A stretch of 64,000 nucleotides of DNA from the NCBI RefSeq assembly GCF_048593165.1, contig NZ_CP184271.1. One strand, given 5' to 3'. The DNA comes from Pectobacterium sp013449375 (GTDB taxonomy: Bacteria > Pseudomonadota > Gammaproteobacteria > Enterobacterales > Enterobacteriaceae). This document shows, piece by piece, positions 50,529-60,451 of this stretch (positions are counted from its first letter, which is position 1; each line of letters begins with the position of its first letter). Below the pieces are notes generated by a model. That model had not been told where the DNA came from and searched no databases. It saw only the letters and a list, made by a program, of their open reading frames with translations. The position numbers and the translations under genes are program-made.

Positions 50529-52211
50529 TTACGCGAGTTCAGCCAACTGCTGTTGCAGGCTATCGGCTAACGCGCGTGGACGCCCGGCATCAAACATCAC
50601 ATGCATGCTCACCGGGTACGCTCGGTGTTGCAGGCAGAAATCTTCCATCTCATGCCCGATCCCGTATAGTGCCTGAATATTGGTTTTGGCGATTTCCCGC
50701 AGCGTCCAGTTGTTCTCCACCTGTTCGCAGTAGTGCAACGTAAAGAAGGCTTTCTGCGCGTGAACAAAAGCGCGGCAATACAGCGTCAGGCCGCGCCATT
50801 CCTGCTGCCAGCGTTGCCTGAGCGCTTCTGGCATCGTGTGTTCACGAGAAAATTGCAGAGCGGCCTGCTGGCACTGTTCCGCCAGTTGCCATGCGGCATC
50901 TTTCTCTTTCGCGATGTGGTAGAGGTTCTGCGAAGCCAGCTCCGCATGCTGCGGATCGAACGTAATATCCTGACCCGAGCCCGGCAACCAGTGGTTACGG
51001 TTGAGCTGACCGTACAGGCTCCAGATCGCCTGACCAAAGCTGGTTGGCAGCAGACTGTGGCGGTGAAACACGTGGTGGCGGGCGTACAGCGACAGGGAGA
51101 TAGCTTGATGTGCCTGATCCAGCAGAGCCTGCATCGTATGCAGTACCGTCTCATCCGGCTGCCATTGATAACGCACCATCAGCCATTGTGCAAACAGCGC
51201 ACTTTCGTTGGTCGATGTGGTCTGGTGAGTGAGTAAACGGGAACAGGCGAACAGCGTAAATTCGCTGAGCGTGCCGATCACGCTGTGATTATCTACGCCC
51301 TCCCAACTGATACGACACAGTGCGCTGACAATGTCGGGATTTTTCTCCCGACACCACAGTAGCCGCCCTTGCACTTCGGTGTAGCGCAGGAAGGGGAGGT
51401 TACCCCAGCCGACTTCTTCCCCAGCCAAATCCAGCTCGACCCAGACTTCGCGTCCGCTGACATCCAGCAGCGCGGGGTTATTGGGAAACTCAGGCCAGAA
51501 GCGTTCCGGCGTGACTTTGATCGCGACAGAGACGGATTCCGGCAGCGTGCGAATGGCGTTCAGGACATTACCGATATCCTGATGGCTGGCGGGAAAGGCA
51601 CGCAAGACCAGGTGGCGCTGATGGTAGTGCATCACGCGTGCGACGGCGGAGAAGAGGCGGTGATAGATCTGTTCGCTGTCGGTGCTGGTTGGCCAGTGTG
51701 TGGTGACGGGAACGACGCCGTTGATCTCATCGCCAGAAGGCGCGGAAAAGCGCAGCAGGCTATCGCTATTGGAGATCGCCAACAGCAGGCCGCTTAACCG
51801 CGGGATCTGCTGCATCAGCAGTTCGACTTTGGCGGCAAGGTAGTCGCACCAAAAATCGGTATCCATACGGAGGCTATGTTTGTCGTCCAGTAATTCCGGG
51901 TGATGGAGCAGTAAATCCGTAGGAAACGACAGCTCTTTGCATTGCAAATACAGCGCCAGTCCCTGTTCACGGCAGTGCGCCGCGACCTGATTCAGGTAAA
52001 CACAGCGAGAACGCTGCTGGCTGCTGATGCGATCGTCAAAACGTGCGTTATTGTAGGCTTCTGGCGTGACCAGCTTATCCAGCAAATCTGCTGCGCCCAA
52101 CACCAGCGTATTGAAACCCTGTTCGCGGGCATAATCGATAACCGCAAGGATCTGTTGCCAGTGCCAAATATCTTGCGTATTGAGTTCCAGCGCGCGCCGT
52201 TGCCACATCAT
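50529..52211 (-). CDS. unrecognised 560-residue protein, possible glycosidase
   Basis: I do not recognise the family. The frame is open to 52373, but ATG at 52211 has GGGAG five bases upstream and is preferred. The N-terminal 330 residues read like an alternating beta/alpha barrel (IDYAREQGFNTLVLGAADLL, HCREQGLALYLQCKELSF, LLLAISNSDSLLRFSAPSGD, VEVWVELDLAGEE-like strands). This is reminiscent of family 67-type glucuronidases or other TIM-barrel glycosidases. The C-terminal part is helical and rich in His and Gln. No signal peptide follows the preferred start. Its place beside a sugar-binding protein and GH28 gene suggests carbohydrate work, but that is inference. Confidence 0.6.
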   Translation of the reverse strand: MMWQRRALELNTQDIWHWQQILAVIDYAREQGFNTLVLGAADLLDKLVTPEAYNNARFDDRISSQQRSRCVYLNQVAAHCREQGLALYLQCKELSFPTDLLLHHPELLDDKHSLRMDTDFWCDYLAAKVELLMQQIPRLSGLLLAISNSDSLLRFSAPSGDEINGVVPVTTHWPTSTDSEQIYHRLFSAVARVMHYHQRHLVLRAFPASHQDIGNVLNAIRTLPESVSVAIKVTPERFWPEFPNNPALLDVSGREVWVELDLAGEEVGWGNLPFLRYTEVQGRLLWCREKNPDIVSALCRISWEGVDNHSVIGTLSEFTLFACSRLLTHQTTSTNESALFAQWLMVRYQWQPDETVLHTMQALLDQAHQAISLSLYARHHVFHRHSLLPTSFGQAIWSLYGQLNRNHWLPGSGQDITFDPQHAELASQNLYHIAKEKDAAWQLAEQCQQAALQFSREHTMPEALRQRWQQEWRGLTLYCRAFVHAQKAFFTLHYCEQVENNWTLREIAKTNIQALYGIGHEMEDFCLQHRAYPVSMHVMFDAGRPRALADSLQQQLAELA

Positions 52212-52423
52212 TTTTCTCCCGTTGCCAGTGACGTGAGTATCGCATTGATGTGCTATCGCAAAAGATAAATTCCTGGGGCGAACGCCAGAAATGTGAGCCT
52301 GTTCGCTAATGTCGTTCGTATAAGAGGTTGTTGGCAGGGCGGTTATTGTAGGAATGTCGATTATCGGCGGCATGATGACGCATTCACCAGCCGACGTAGG
52401 GTGACAGAAATGAAGGATATCGG

Positions 52424-53164
52424 CTAAAAACCTTCCAGCAGCCTTAATTGGCTGAATGTGAGTGGCCGATAGAAGATATATCCTTGAATCCCAATGGGAT
52501 GGTATTTATTTAACCGGTTCAGATCGGTTGCTTTCTCAACGCCTTCACAGATAATGTTTACGCCAAGAGGCATGAGTTTGTTCAATAAGATCTTTAGTTT
52601 TTGTGATTTTGTCTCTTCTTTACCGATGCCGTCGATAATAGAACGATCAATTTTTATGGTATCGAAGTCAAACAAGCTCAGGCTGTCTATTTGTAGATTT
52701 CCTGCGCCGAAGTCATCTAATGAAATCATAAAGCCATATTTCTTGGCCTGATTTAAAAAAGGTATCCCATCTATTAACTGCTGCCGGGTCGTTTTTTCAC
52801 TGATCTCTATTTCTATATTTTTCGGGTTAACCTGATGCATGACGCATTTTTGGTATAATTTTTCCAGATAGGCGGAGTTATTAAAAAGTAAATGTGAAAG
52901 GTTGAAAGATATTGTCATGCTGCTTTTGTTTTTTATTACCTGACAGACAATATCAAACATGAAATCTGTTACTTTATCGATTGCTTTATATTTCTCTATT
53001 TTATCTATAGTTTGCTGAGTTGATATGAGCATGCCTTCCGAATTATAAAACCTGGCGAGGGCTTCATAGCGGAATATTTTATTGTGAGGGAGATGGATGA
53101 TAGGCTGGAACTCTGCTGTCAACCTAAGGATTTTTCCATCAATATTCAATGTTGTTGTATTCAT
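52424..53164 (-). CDS. EAL-domain c-di-GMP phosphodiesterase
   Basis: This 246-residue protein consists of a stand-alone EAL domain without sensor or membrane segment. The catalytic set looks complete: EAL at 34-36, N88 (FNLSHLL), E120 (EISEKT), D150-D151 (LDDFGAGN), K171 (KIDRSII), E207 (EGVEKATDL) and Q227 (IQGYIFYRP). It should linearise c-di-GMP in the cytoplasm, unless it is one of the YdiV-like non-catalytic members, which lack several of these residues. Low GC and a long AT-rich region separate it from the divergent PilZ gene. Confidence 0.88.
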   Translation of the reverse strand: MNTTTLNIDGKILRLTAEFQPIIHLPHNKIFRYEALARFYNSEGMLISTQQTIDKIEKYKAIDKVTDFMFDIVCQVIKNKSSMTISFNLSHLLFNNSAYLEKLYQKCVMHQVNPKNIEIEISEKTTRQQLIDGIPFLNQAKKYGFMISLDDFGAGNLQIDSLSLFDFDTIKIDRSIIDGIGKEETKSQKLKILLNKLMPLGVNIICEGVEKATDLNRLNKYHPIGIQGYIFYRPLTFSQLRLLEGF

Positions 53165-53692
53165 TTTACTGATTACTCACCCTCTCCATAGAAATAGGAA
53201 TTCCACAGCCTTGCTCGTCTGGATTCTACACAGCAATTTGGAATAGTTGGAAATTGTTTAAAATGATCAATAATCCCTATTTGATAGCTTAAGGCTATTG
53301 AATGAAAATTAATGATCGTTTAAATCTATTTAATCTTTGGTGTTTTACTCTGTTCTTTATTAACTTTAGTGAGGTTTTATATTGATTTTTTTTGTTTAAC
53401 TGGTTTATATGTTGATTTTTGTATGAATTTAAATCAATTTATCAGGTGCGTACGATCGTTGTGACTTTATGGCATCCTTGTTAGGATGATGAACAACATT
53501 AAGCTCGACGTTTCGTAATGATATCGAAGGATGAAAAATCAGAAATTGCATTTTAATTACATTTTTATCAGTAAGAATAAGCATTTTTATAAAGCTGTGA
53601 ACCCTGCATAAAAGTTCGTTTTTATTAATAAAGGGAAATCCTTTTTTGGATTTTTGGGTATATCACTATCGCGTTAATAGGTAGATATTATA
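53165..53692. other. AT-rich divergent region, EAL and PilZ genes
   Basis: This 528-base region is strongly AT-rich and has no credible frame. A small hairpin, catcct/aggatg, lies near 53472-53488, and a tttttt-looped hairpin (aaatcc/ggattt) near 53635-53655 ahead of the PilZ gene. Both flanking genes act on c-di-GMP, so the region should carry their promoters. Confidence 0.4.
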
Positions 53693-55417
53693 GTGGAACA
53701 TTTTTCTCCTCCGCCCGCTAAAGTTATTAGCACATTGCTGCAACATCCCTATGTGATGTCTATCTATGCCAAGGATATGCTATATGCATTAAAGGCAGAT
53801 ATTTCGGAATTGAATCTGGATAAAAACCGTATCGTGTTGGCAGTAGAATATTCTGGCTCGGATATTGACAGATACCTTGCCGATGGTGGTTTGCATTTTG
53901 ATTTGGAGGCGCTTAAAGGTACGGAGAACATCGAACGGGAAACCTACAGCCTTTGTAATATTCCCACCCAATTATTCAAGACCGATAGCATGTTTTATCG
54001 TCTGGAATGTCGCTTGCCAGACTCTGTTTTCGTCACTGAAAACCGAGGGGGGATTCGTATTCCTTTTATTCTCGGCATGCAAGCTCGTGTTCGTATCGAA
54101 GTTTATATGCATACGCTTAACGTGCCTGGAACGCTGCGTAATTTATCGACCGGTGGTTGTCTGGTTGAAATCGATCTGGTGGAAAGTATTGCTATTGACG
54201 TCGGTCAGGCTATTCCCGGCATTACGTTGGAGTTTCCCAACGGGGAAAGCTTTTATGCCGAAGGAAGAATCCGCCACATTCGGCCCTTTGGGAATAATGG
54301 CTATGCGGCTGTCGGCATCCAGTTTATCAATTTGTCGTCATCTCAGTCTGAAGCCCTGCTTCAGTACACGAATGAGTCGGAAAGAGAGGCGGCATACCGA
54401 ACTGGCGTCACTGGCAGCATGGTGTATCCGTCCCCGTTGTTCATTCCGGGCACCAAGGAGAAAAATCTCTTGCTGCGAGAAAGCCAGGAACGTGAGAAAC
54501 GTACTCGCCAGACGCCTATGGAACGAGGCGTCATGGAGGTTGCCCATCGGCTTCAGATTGGGCTGATGTACATCAAAACGCGCAATCAACTGCCTGTTGA
54601 GATCTTTTATGACTGTGTCGATACCCTGCTTTATATGGTCAAAAAAGAGAGAAAGGCTTTTCTGTATGCGCTGTCGTTTCTGCGTGATGAGGCGGATTGG
54701 GTCAGGCATGCCGTGCAGGTTGCGGGAAAGCTGGCCGACATGCTGCTCCTTGCCGATCCGCACGATCCCTATGCGCGCGAGGCGGTGTTAGGTGCGTTAC
54801 TCCACACCATGGGGAAGCCGCTGTTGGTCAACGCCCGCCTGCCGTCGCTAAAGGTCAACATGAATCCGACACAGAAAGCGATCCTGAGCGGTCACGTGGC
54901 GGTGCTGTGCGAGAAGTTACGTGAACTGGGCTGGGCAATCAGCCCAACTTGCCGCGATGTCATCGAGAATGCTAACGAGCGTTTGGACGGCAGCGGCTAT
55001 CCGCAAGGCAAACGCGCTGAACCATTGTCGCCGTTAGTCCGCTTGGTCTCTGTGATTAAGGCGATTAATAAGCTCAGGCATGCGCGTAATGGTGTTTCGC
55101 CCCGCACGCCGTTGGCTGCCTACCGCAAAATCTATGAGGCGAACGCCGCCTATGACAAGGCGGTGCTGGTTAAATACGTCCAGATTTATGGTCTCTACCC
55201 AATAGGCAGCCTGGCGAAATATTCGGGAGGCTTCCTTGGATGGGTGATGGATATTGATAAAAAGGGGCGACCTATTGCGGTGCACCTCGTCAAAAACCTC
55301 CGCTTTCCTGACACCAATATCAGCAGCGTCGTCTCTAAAGGCGACTTGTTGCAGGTCGGCCAGCTCGAAAACATCGTGAGTCCAGACGATTTCGGCATGA
55401 AAGTCCTGAAAATTTAG
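53693..55417 (+). CDS. PilZ protein with degenerate HD-GYP domain
   Basis: This 574-residue protein has a YcgR-like N-terminal region, then a PilZ domain with both c-di-GMP motifs: RGGIR (118-122, RxxxR) and NLSTGG (150-155). A linker to about 290 leads to an HD-GYP-like domain. There H339 (RHAVQVAG) and H401 remain, but the HD pair is H371-T372 and the HHE motif is A427-N428-E429 before RLDGSGYP. Metal-binding residues are thus lost, and hydrolysis is unlikely. It is predicted to bind c-di-GMP through PilZ and signal through the second domain. The start is GTG at 53693; ATG at 53756 is possible but would trim the N-terminal helix. Confidence 0.85.
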   Translation: MEHFSPPPAKVISTLLQHPYVMSIYAKDMLYALKADISELNLDKNRIVLAVEYSGSDIDRYLADGGLHFDLEALKGTENIERETYSLCNIPTQLFKTDSMFYRLECRLPDSVFVTENRGGIRIPFILGMQARVRIEVYMHTLNVPGTLRNLSTGGCLVEIDLVESIAIDVGQAIPGITLEFPNGESFYAEGRIRHIRPFGNNGYAAVGIQFINLSSSQSEALLQYTNESEREAAYRTGVTGSMVYPSPLFIPGTKEKNLLLRESQEREKRTRQTPMERGVMEVAHRLQIGLMYIKTRNQLPVEIFYDCVDTLLYMVKKERKAFLYALSFLRDEADWVRHAVQVAGKLADMLLLADPHDPYAREAVLGALLHTMGKPLLVNARLPSLKVNMNPTQKAILSGHVAVLCEKLRELGWAISPTCRDVIENANERLDGSGYPQGKRAEPLSPLVRLVSVIKAINKLRHARNGVSPRTPLAAYRKIYEANAAYDKAVLVKYVQIYGLYPIGSLAKYSGGFLGWVMDIDKKGRPIAVHLVKNLRFPDTNISSVVSKGDLLQVGQLENIVSPDDFGMKVLKI

Positions 55418-55447
55418 TGAGTACCTTGTTTGTAGCTGTCTCTTAGC

Positions 55448-55804
55448 AACATTTTTATGCCACTGTGGGGGCAGTTTCGTGCGCGATAATACCGTTATTG
55501 TCATGCTACCTCGTAGCACGCGCCCGACACGTGGCGGCTCAAACGCCGCTCGCCCCGTGACCCCTGGCTTTCGGCGGGGAATTATGCCGCTGACGCGGTT
55601 CCTTCGTCGGTATCAGGCTTAACGGATCGCTTGCGACACGTTTACTCGCCCCATAAATGGGGCTCGCCCTTCGGGCCAGCACGAGTGCTGTTCAAAAACG
55701 TCTCTGACGTTTTTGTCCTACGTGGCGCAAGCTCTCGCCGCGTCCATGCGGCTCATCCTAAGCCTGCTATCTCCTCAGCATAATTTTTTACGCCGGATAA
55801 CGGC
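55448..55804 (+). repeat. dispersed repeat, long form, copy D
   Basis: About 357 bases, the closest relative of copy A, with the same orientation and the same four-hairpin module at about 55648-55715 (ccccat/atgggg, cccttcggg, agcac/gtgct, aaaaacgtc/gacgttttt). It begins 31 bases after the PilZ gene stop. Base differences in the hairpins of A and D lie mostly in loops or keep pairing. Confidence 0.8.
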
Positions 55805-56112
55805 AAAATCCGCGATGCCCTTTGTATTTACGTATGAAGGACTGGTTTATATGGGCTGCGCATAAGCCCCTCTTTCTCGAATGCATTCTTACTGATATCG
55901 CCATGTAACGCGCGTGCCATCAGCCATAACACTTTAAGCAATAAGGATTATCAGAAAAACCATTTAGTCATTTTGGTTATTTAATATTTCCATCATTTCT
56001 TTAATTGTTAAGATGCAGATCGTTACCCTTATCCTCCATCCATCTTTTTATTGCCTATTTTTGTATTAGCGTCGTTGGCTAACTGCACAGGCACAAGGAA
56101 ACAGAAATCACA
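55805..56112. other. cysJ upstream region
   Basis: This stretch between repeat copy D and cysJ is AT-rich from about 55920 to 56070 and should hold the CysB-dependent promoter. I cannot place the CysB sites by eye. CAAGGAAACAG lies 10-20 bases before the cysJ start. Confidence 0.4.
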
Positions 56113-57942
56113 ATGACTACTCCGGTTTCCCCCACTTCATTGCTTCCGCTGAGTGCGGAGCAATTAACGCGTTTACAGGCGGCAACCGGTGATTTCTCAT
56201 CGACGCAGCTGGCCTGGCTATCTGGCTATTTCTGGGGACTGGTTCAGCAGCCTGGGAATGTGCAGCCGGGGGCGATAACCGCCACGGCAACGACCGCCGC
56301 CGCAGTCACGGTGCCAGTACAAACGATCACACTGATCTCCGCCTCACAGACTGGCAATGCGCGCCGGGTCGCGGAACAACTGCGTGACGATCTGCTGGCG
56401 GCCAAGCTGTCCGTCAATCTGGTCAATGCGGGTGATTACAAGTTCAAGCAAATCGGGCAGGAAAAACTGCTGCTGATCGTGACGTCGACGCAGGGGGAAG
56501 GGGAGCCGCCGGAAGAGGCGGTCGCGCTGCATAAGTTCCTGCTGTCCAAAAAAGCGCCGGCGCTGAAAGACACGGCATTTGCCGTGTTTGGTCTGGGTGA
56601 TACCTCTTACGAATTCTTCAGCAAGGCAGGTAAGGATTTCGACAGCCGTCTGGCTGAGTTAGGCGCTGAACGTCTGCTGGATCGCGTTGATGCCGATGTG
56701 GATTATCAGGTGCTGGCCGAGCAATGGCGCCGTCAGTTAGTTGATATTTTGCAAGCGCGTGTGCCGGTGCAGGGAACGGCGGTAGCACAGCTCGCTTCTC
56801 AAGGGGCACTGGATGAAATTACCAGCAGCCCATACAGCAAAGCGTCTCCGCTGCATGCCACGTTTGCGGTGAACCAGAAAATCACCGGACGTAACTCCGA
56901 AAAAGATGTTCGCCATATTGAGATCGATCTCGGGGATTCCGGTTTGCGTTATCAGCCAGGTGATGCGCTGGGCGTGTGGTTTGATAACGATCCCGCGTTG
57001 GTGCAGGAACTACTGGAGTTGCTGTGGCTAAAGGGTGATGAGTCTGTCAGCGTTGACGGCAAGACGCTGCCATTATCGCAGGCGCTGAAAAGCCACTTTG
57101 AGCTGACGCAGAACACCGCGCCGATCGTTGAGAAATATGCGGCACTGTCTCGTAATGAAACACTGCTGTCGCTGATAGCCGATAAACCTGCGCTGCAACA
57201 GTTTGCACAGCGTACGCCGCTGGTGGATATGGTGCGACAGGCACCGACTGAACTGACGGCGGAGCAACTGCTGGGTCTGCTGCGTCCGCTGACGCCGCGT
57301 CTTTATTCCATTGCCTCGTCGCAGGCGGAAGTCGAAAGCGAAGTGCACATCACTGTGGGCGTGGTGCGCTATGACTACGAAGGGCGCGCGCGTGCGGGTG
57401 GCGCATCCAGCTATCTGGCCGACAGGCTGAGCGAAGATGATGAAATCCGCGTCTTCATCGAACACAACGATAACTTCCGTCTGCCTGCGAATTCCGACAC
57501 GCCGGTCATCATGATTGGGCCAGGCACGGGGATTGCGCCGTTCCGCGCCTTTATGCAGCAGCGCGATGCCGAAGGGGCAGAAGGGAAAAACTGGCTATTC
57601 TTTGGTAACCCACACTTCACGGAAGATTTTCTGTATCAGGTTGAATGGCAGCGCTACGTTAAAGACGGTCTGCTGACCCATATCGATCTGGCGTGGTCGC
57701 GCGATCAGGCACACAAAATCTATGTACAGGACAAACTGCGCGAAAAAGGCGCGGAAGTCTGGCGCTGGATTCAGGACGGGGCGCACCTGTATGTGTGTGG
57801 TGATGCCAACCGTATGGCCAAAGACGTCGAGCAGGCGCTGTTGGATGTAATAGTTGAGCATGGCGGCATGGACAGTGAACAGGCCGATGAATTTTTAAGT
57901 GACCTGCGCCTTGAGCGCCGTTATCAGCGAGATGTGTACTAA
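56113..57942 (+). CDS. cysJ: sulfite reductase flavoprotein CysJ
   Basis: This 609-residue FAD/FMN flavoprotein passes electrons from NADPH to the CysI hemoprotein in the cytoplasmic sulfite reductase complex. A flavodoxin domain (about 62-210; ISASQTGNARRVAEQL, TSTQGEGEPPEEA) is followed by an FAD-binding domain (RLYSIASSQAEV, GGASSYLADRL) and an NADPH-binding domain (MIGPGTGIAPFRAFMQQR, YVCGDANRMAKDVEQAL), ending RYQRDVY. E. coli CysJ is 599 residues. The stop overlaps the cysI start (TAATG), so they are coupled. Confidence 0.97.
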   Translation: MTTPVSPTSLLPLSAEQLTRLQAATGDFSSTQLAWLSGYFWGLVQQPGNVQPGAITATATTAAAVTVPVQTITLISASQTGNARRVAEQLRDDLLAAKLSVNLVNAGDYKFKQIGQEKLLLIVTSTQGEGEPPEEAVALHKFLLSKKAPALKDTAFAVFGLGDTSYEFFSKAGKDFDSRLAELGAERLLDRVDADVDYQVLAEQWRRQLVDILQARVPVQGTAVAQLASQGALDEITSSPYSKASPLHATFAVNQKITGRNSEKDVRHIEIDLGDSGLRYQPGDALGVWFDNDPALVQELLELLWLKGDESVSVDGKTLPLSQALKSHFELTQNTAPIVEKYAALSRNETLLSLIADKPALQQFAQRTPLVDMVRQAPTELTAEQLLGLLRPLTPRLYSIASSQAEVESEVHITVGVVRYDYEGRARAGGASSYLADRLSEDDEIRVFIEHNDNFRLPANSDTPVIMIGPGTGIAPFRAFMQQRDAEGAEGKNWLFFGNPHFTEDFLYQVEWQRYVKDGLLTHIDLAWSRDQAHKIYVQDKLREKGAEVWRWIQDGAHLYVCGDANRMAKDVEQALLDVIVEHGGMDSEQADEFLSDLRLERRYQRDVY

Positions 57943-59675
57943 TGAGTGAAAAATACGTTTTCAGTGAAAAACACCCTGGTCCGTTGGTGGTAGAAGGGAA
58001 ACTCGCTGATGCTGAGCGCATGAAGCTGGCAAGTCACTTTCTGCGCGGCACGATTGCTGAAGACCTGAACGATGGTCTGACTGGCGGCTTCAACGGCGAT
58101 AACTTTCTGCTGATCCGCTTCCACGGGATGTATCAACAGGATGACCGTGATATTCGCGCTGAGCGTGCCGAACAGAAGCTGGAACCGCGCCATGCGATGA
58201 TGTTGCGCTGCCGTTTACCCGGCGGGGTGATGACGCCGGAACAGTGGCTGGGAATCGATAAATTTGCCAGCGACAGTACGCTGTACGGCAGTATTCGTAT
58301 TACTAACCGTCAGACTTTTCAGTTTCACGGCATTCTGAAACCGAACGTGAAACCGGTGCATCAACTGCTGAATCGTCTTGGGCTGGATGGGCTGGCAACG
58401 GCAAACGATGTGAATCGTAACGTGCTGTGTACGTCCAACCCAGTGGAATCTGAGCTGCATCAGCAGGCGTACGAGTGGGCGAAAAAGATCTCTGAGCATT
58501 TGCTGCCGCGCACGCGCGCCTATGCCGAGATCTGGATGGATCAGGAAAAGGTCGCGACGACGGATGAAGAGCCGATTCTGGGGGCGACGTATCTGCCGCG
58601 TAAGTTCAAAACCACGGTGGTGATCCCGCCGCAGAATGATGTTGATCTGCACGCCAACGATCTTAACTTTATTGCGATTGCTGATAACGGCCAATTGGTG
58701 GGCTTCAACGTGTTGGTGGGGGGCGGGTTATCTATCGCGCACGGCGATAAGGCGACCTATCCACGAACGGCCAGTGAGCTGGGCTATATCTCCGTTGAGC
58801 ATACGCTGGCCATCGCCGAAGCGGTGGTGACAACACAGCGTGATTGGGGTAACCGTACCAACCGTAAAAACGCGAAAACCAAATACACGCTGGAGCGTGT
58901 GGGTGTCGAGAACTTCAAGCAAGAAGTGGAAGCGCGTGCCGGTGTGAAATTTGAAGCCGTACGTCCTTATGAATTCACCGGACGTGGCGATCGTATCGGC
59001 TGGGTAAAAGGCATCGACAATAAATGGCACCTGACGCTGTTTATCGAAAATGGCCGTATTCTGGATTATCCAGGGCGCCCGTTGAAAACGGGTCTGGCGG
59101 AAATCGCTAAAATCCATAAAGGGGATTTCCGCTTAACGGCGAACCAGAATTTGATCATCGCGGGCGTTCCTGCACGCAGTAAAGCGAAGATTGAGGCGCT
59201 GGCACGTGAACACGGTTTGATTGATGACGGCGTCAGCGAGCAGCGCAAGAATTCGATGGCCTGCGTGTCGTTCCCGACCTGTCCGCTGGCAATGGCGGAA
59301 GCAGAGCGTTTCCTGCCAGAGTTCGTCACGAAAGTGGAAGACATCATGCAGCAGCACGGCGTGGGGGATGAACATATCGTTCTGCGCGTCACGGGCTGCC
59401 CGAACGGCTGCGGCCGCGCGATGCTGGCAGAAATCGGTCTGGTGGGCAAAGCCGTGGGGCGTTATAACCTGCATCTGGGCGGGAATCGCGAGGGAACACG
59501 CATTCCGCGTATGTATCGCGAGAACATTAATGAAACCGAGATCCTGGCAGAAATCGATCGGCTTATCGGGCTATGGGCGCAGGATCGCCAGCCGAATGAA
59601 GGCTTTGGTGATTTCACCATTCGTACCAACATCATTAAACCGGTGCTGGATCCCGCCCGTGATTTTTATGACTGA
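57942..59675 (+). CDS. cysI: sulfite reductase hemoprotein CysI
   Basis: This 577-residue siroheme and 4Fe-4S protein reduces sulfite to sulfide with six electrons from CysJ. The substrate loop lies in RITNRQTFQFHGI. The four cluster cysteines are in CVSFPTCPLA and TGCPNGCGRA, the last also the siroheme ligand. It starts one base inside the cysJ stop. E. coli CysI is 570 residues. cysH follows after 12 bases. Confidence 0.97.
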   Translation: MSEKYVFSEKHPGPLVVEGKLADAERMKLASHFLRGTIAEDLNDGLTGGFNGDNFLLIRFHGMYQQDDRDIRAERAEQKLEPRHAMMLRCRLPGGVMTPEQWLGIDKFASDSTLYGSIRITNRQTFQFHGILKPNVKPVHQLLNRLGLDGLATANDVNRNVLCTSNPVESELHQQAYEWAKKISEHLLPRTRAYAEIWMDQEKVATTDEEPILGATYLPRKFKTTVVIPPQNDVDLHANDLNFIAIADNGQLVGFNVLVGGGLSIAHGDKATYPRTASELGYISVEHTLAIAEAVVTTQRDWGNRTNRKNAKTKYTLERVGVENFKQEVEARAGVKFEAVRPYEFTGRGDRIGWVKGIDNKWHLTLFIENGRILDYPGRPLKTGLAEIAKIHKGDFRLTANQNLIIAGVPARSKAKIEALAREHGLIDDGVSEQRKNSMACVSFPTCPLAMAEAERFLPEFVTKVEDIMQQHGVGDEHIVLRVTGCPNGCGRAMLAEIGLVGKAVGRYNLHLGGNREGTRIPRMYRENINETEILAEIDRLIGLWAQDRQPNEGFGDFTIRTNIIKPVLDPARDFYD

Positions 59676-59687
59676 CAGGAGAACCTG

Positions 59688-60422
59688 ATGGCCGAATTTA
59701 ACCTTGAAGCGCTCAACGCATTACCGAAAGCGGAGCAGGCGGCAGCGCTCGCTGTCGTGAATGGTCAGCTTGAACAACTGTCGGCGCAGGAAAGGGTGAG
59801 CTGGGCGCTGGAGAATCTGCCGGGCGACTATGTTTTGTCGTCCAGCTTCGGCATTCAGGCTGCGATATCGCTGCATCTGGTGACGCAGCAACGGCCGGAT
59901 ATTCCGGTCATTCTCACTGATACGGGCTATCTGTTTCCTGAAACCTATCAGTTTATTGATGCGCTGACGGAGCAGTTGAAGCTGAATCTGCACGTGTTTC
60001 GCGCTGCTGAATCTCCGGCCTGGCAAGAGGCACGCTACGGTAAGCTGTGGGAACAGGGCGTGGAAGGCATCGAGCGCTACAACCAACTGAATAAAGTCGA
60101 GCCGATGAATCGGGCGCTGAGCGAATTAAAGGCGAAAACGTGGTTTGCTGGCCTGCGCCGCGAGCAGTCCGGCAGCCGAGGCGAATTACCGGTGCTGGCG
60201 ATTCAGCGTGGCGTCTTCAAATTCCTGCCGATTATCGATTGGGATAACCGCACGGTGTATCAATATCTGAAAGAAAATGGCCTGAGTTATCACCCGCTGT
60301 GGGATCAGGGCTATCTGTCTGTTGGCGATACCCACACTACCCGCAAATGGGAACCGGGCATGAGTGAAGAGGAAACCCGCTTCTTCGGCCTGAAACGCGA
60401 ATGTGGGCTGCACGAAGGGTAA
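59688..60422 (+). CDS. cysH: PAPS reductase CysH
   Basis: This 244-residue, thioredoxin-dependent enzyme reduces 3'-phosphoadenylylsulfate to sulfite. SSSFGIQAAISLHL is the PP-loop-like phosphate site, PVILTDTGYLFPETY and GLRREQSGSR are conserved, and the C-terminal catalytic ECGLHEG is intact. Absence of the CCxxxCC-type iron-sulfur cysteines fits the PAPS-specific enterobacterial class. ACAGGAGAACCTG precedes ATG. It closes the cysJIH operon before a terminator. Confidence 0.97.
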   Translation: MAEFNLEALNALPKAEQAAALAVVNGQLEQLSAQERVSWALENLPGDYVLSSSFGIQAAISLHLVTQQRPDIPVILTDTGYLFPETYQFIDALTEQLKLNLHVFRAAESPAWQEARYGKLWEQGVEGIERYNQLNKVEPMNRALSELKAKTWFAGLRREQSGSRGELPVLAIQRGVFKFLPIIDWDNRTVYQYLKENGLSYHPLWDQGYLSVGDTHTTRKWEPGMSEEETRFFGLKRECGLHEG

Positions 60423-60427
60423 ATAGA

Positions 60428-60451
60428 AACCGGGCACCGCCCGGTTTTTTA
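60428..60451 (+). terminator. rho-independent terminator of cysJIH
   Basis: The stem aaccgggc/gcccggtt with a three-base loop is followed by TTTT and lies seven bases after the cysH stop. Confidence 0.9.
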
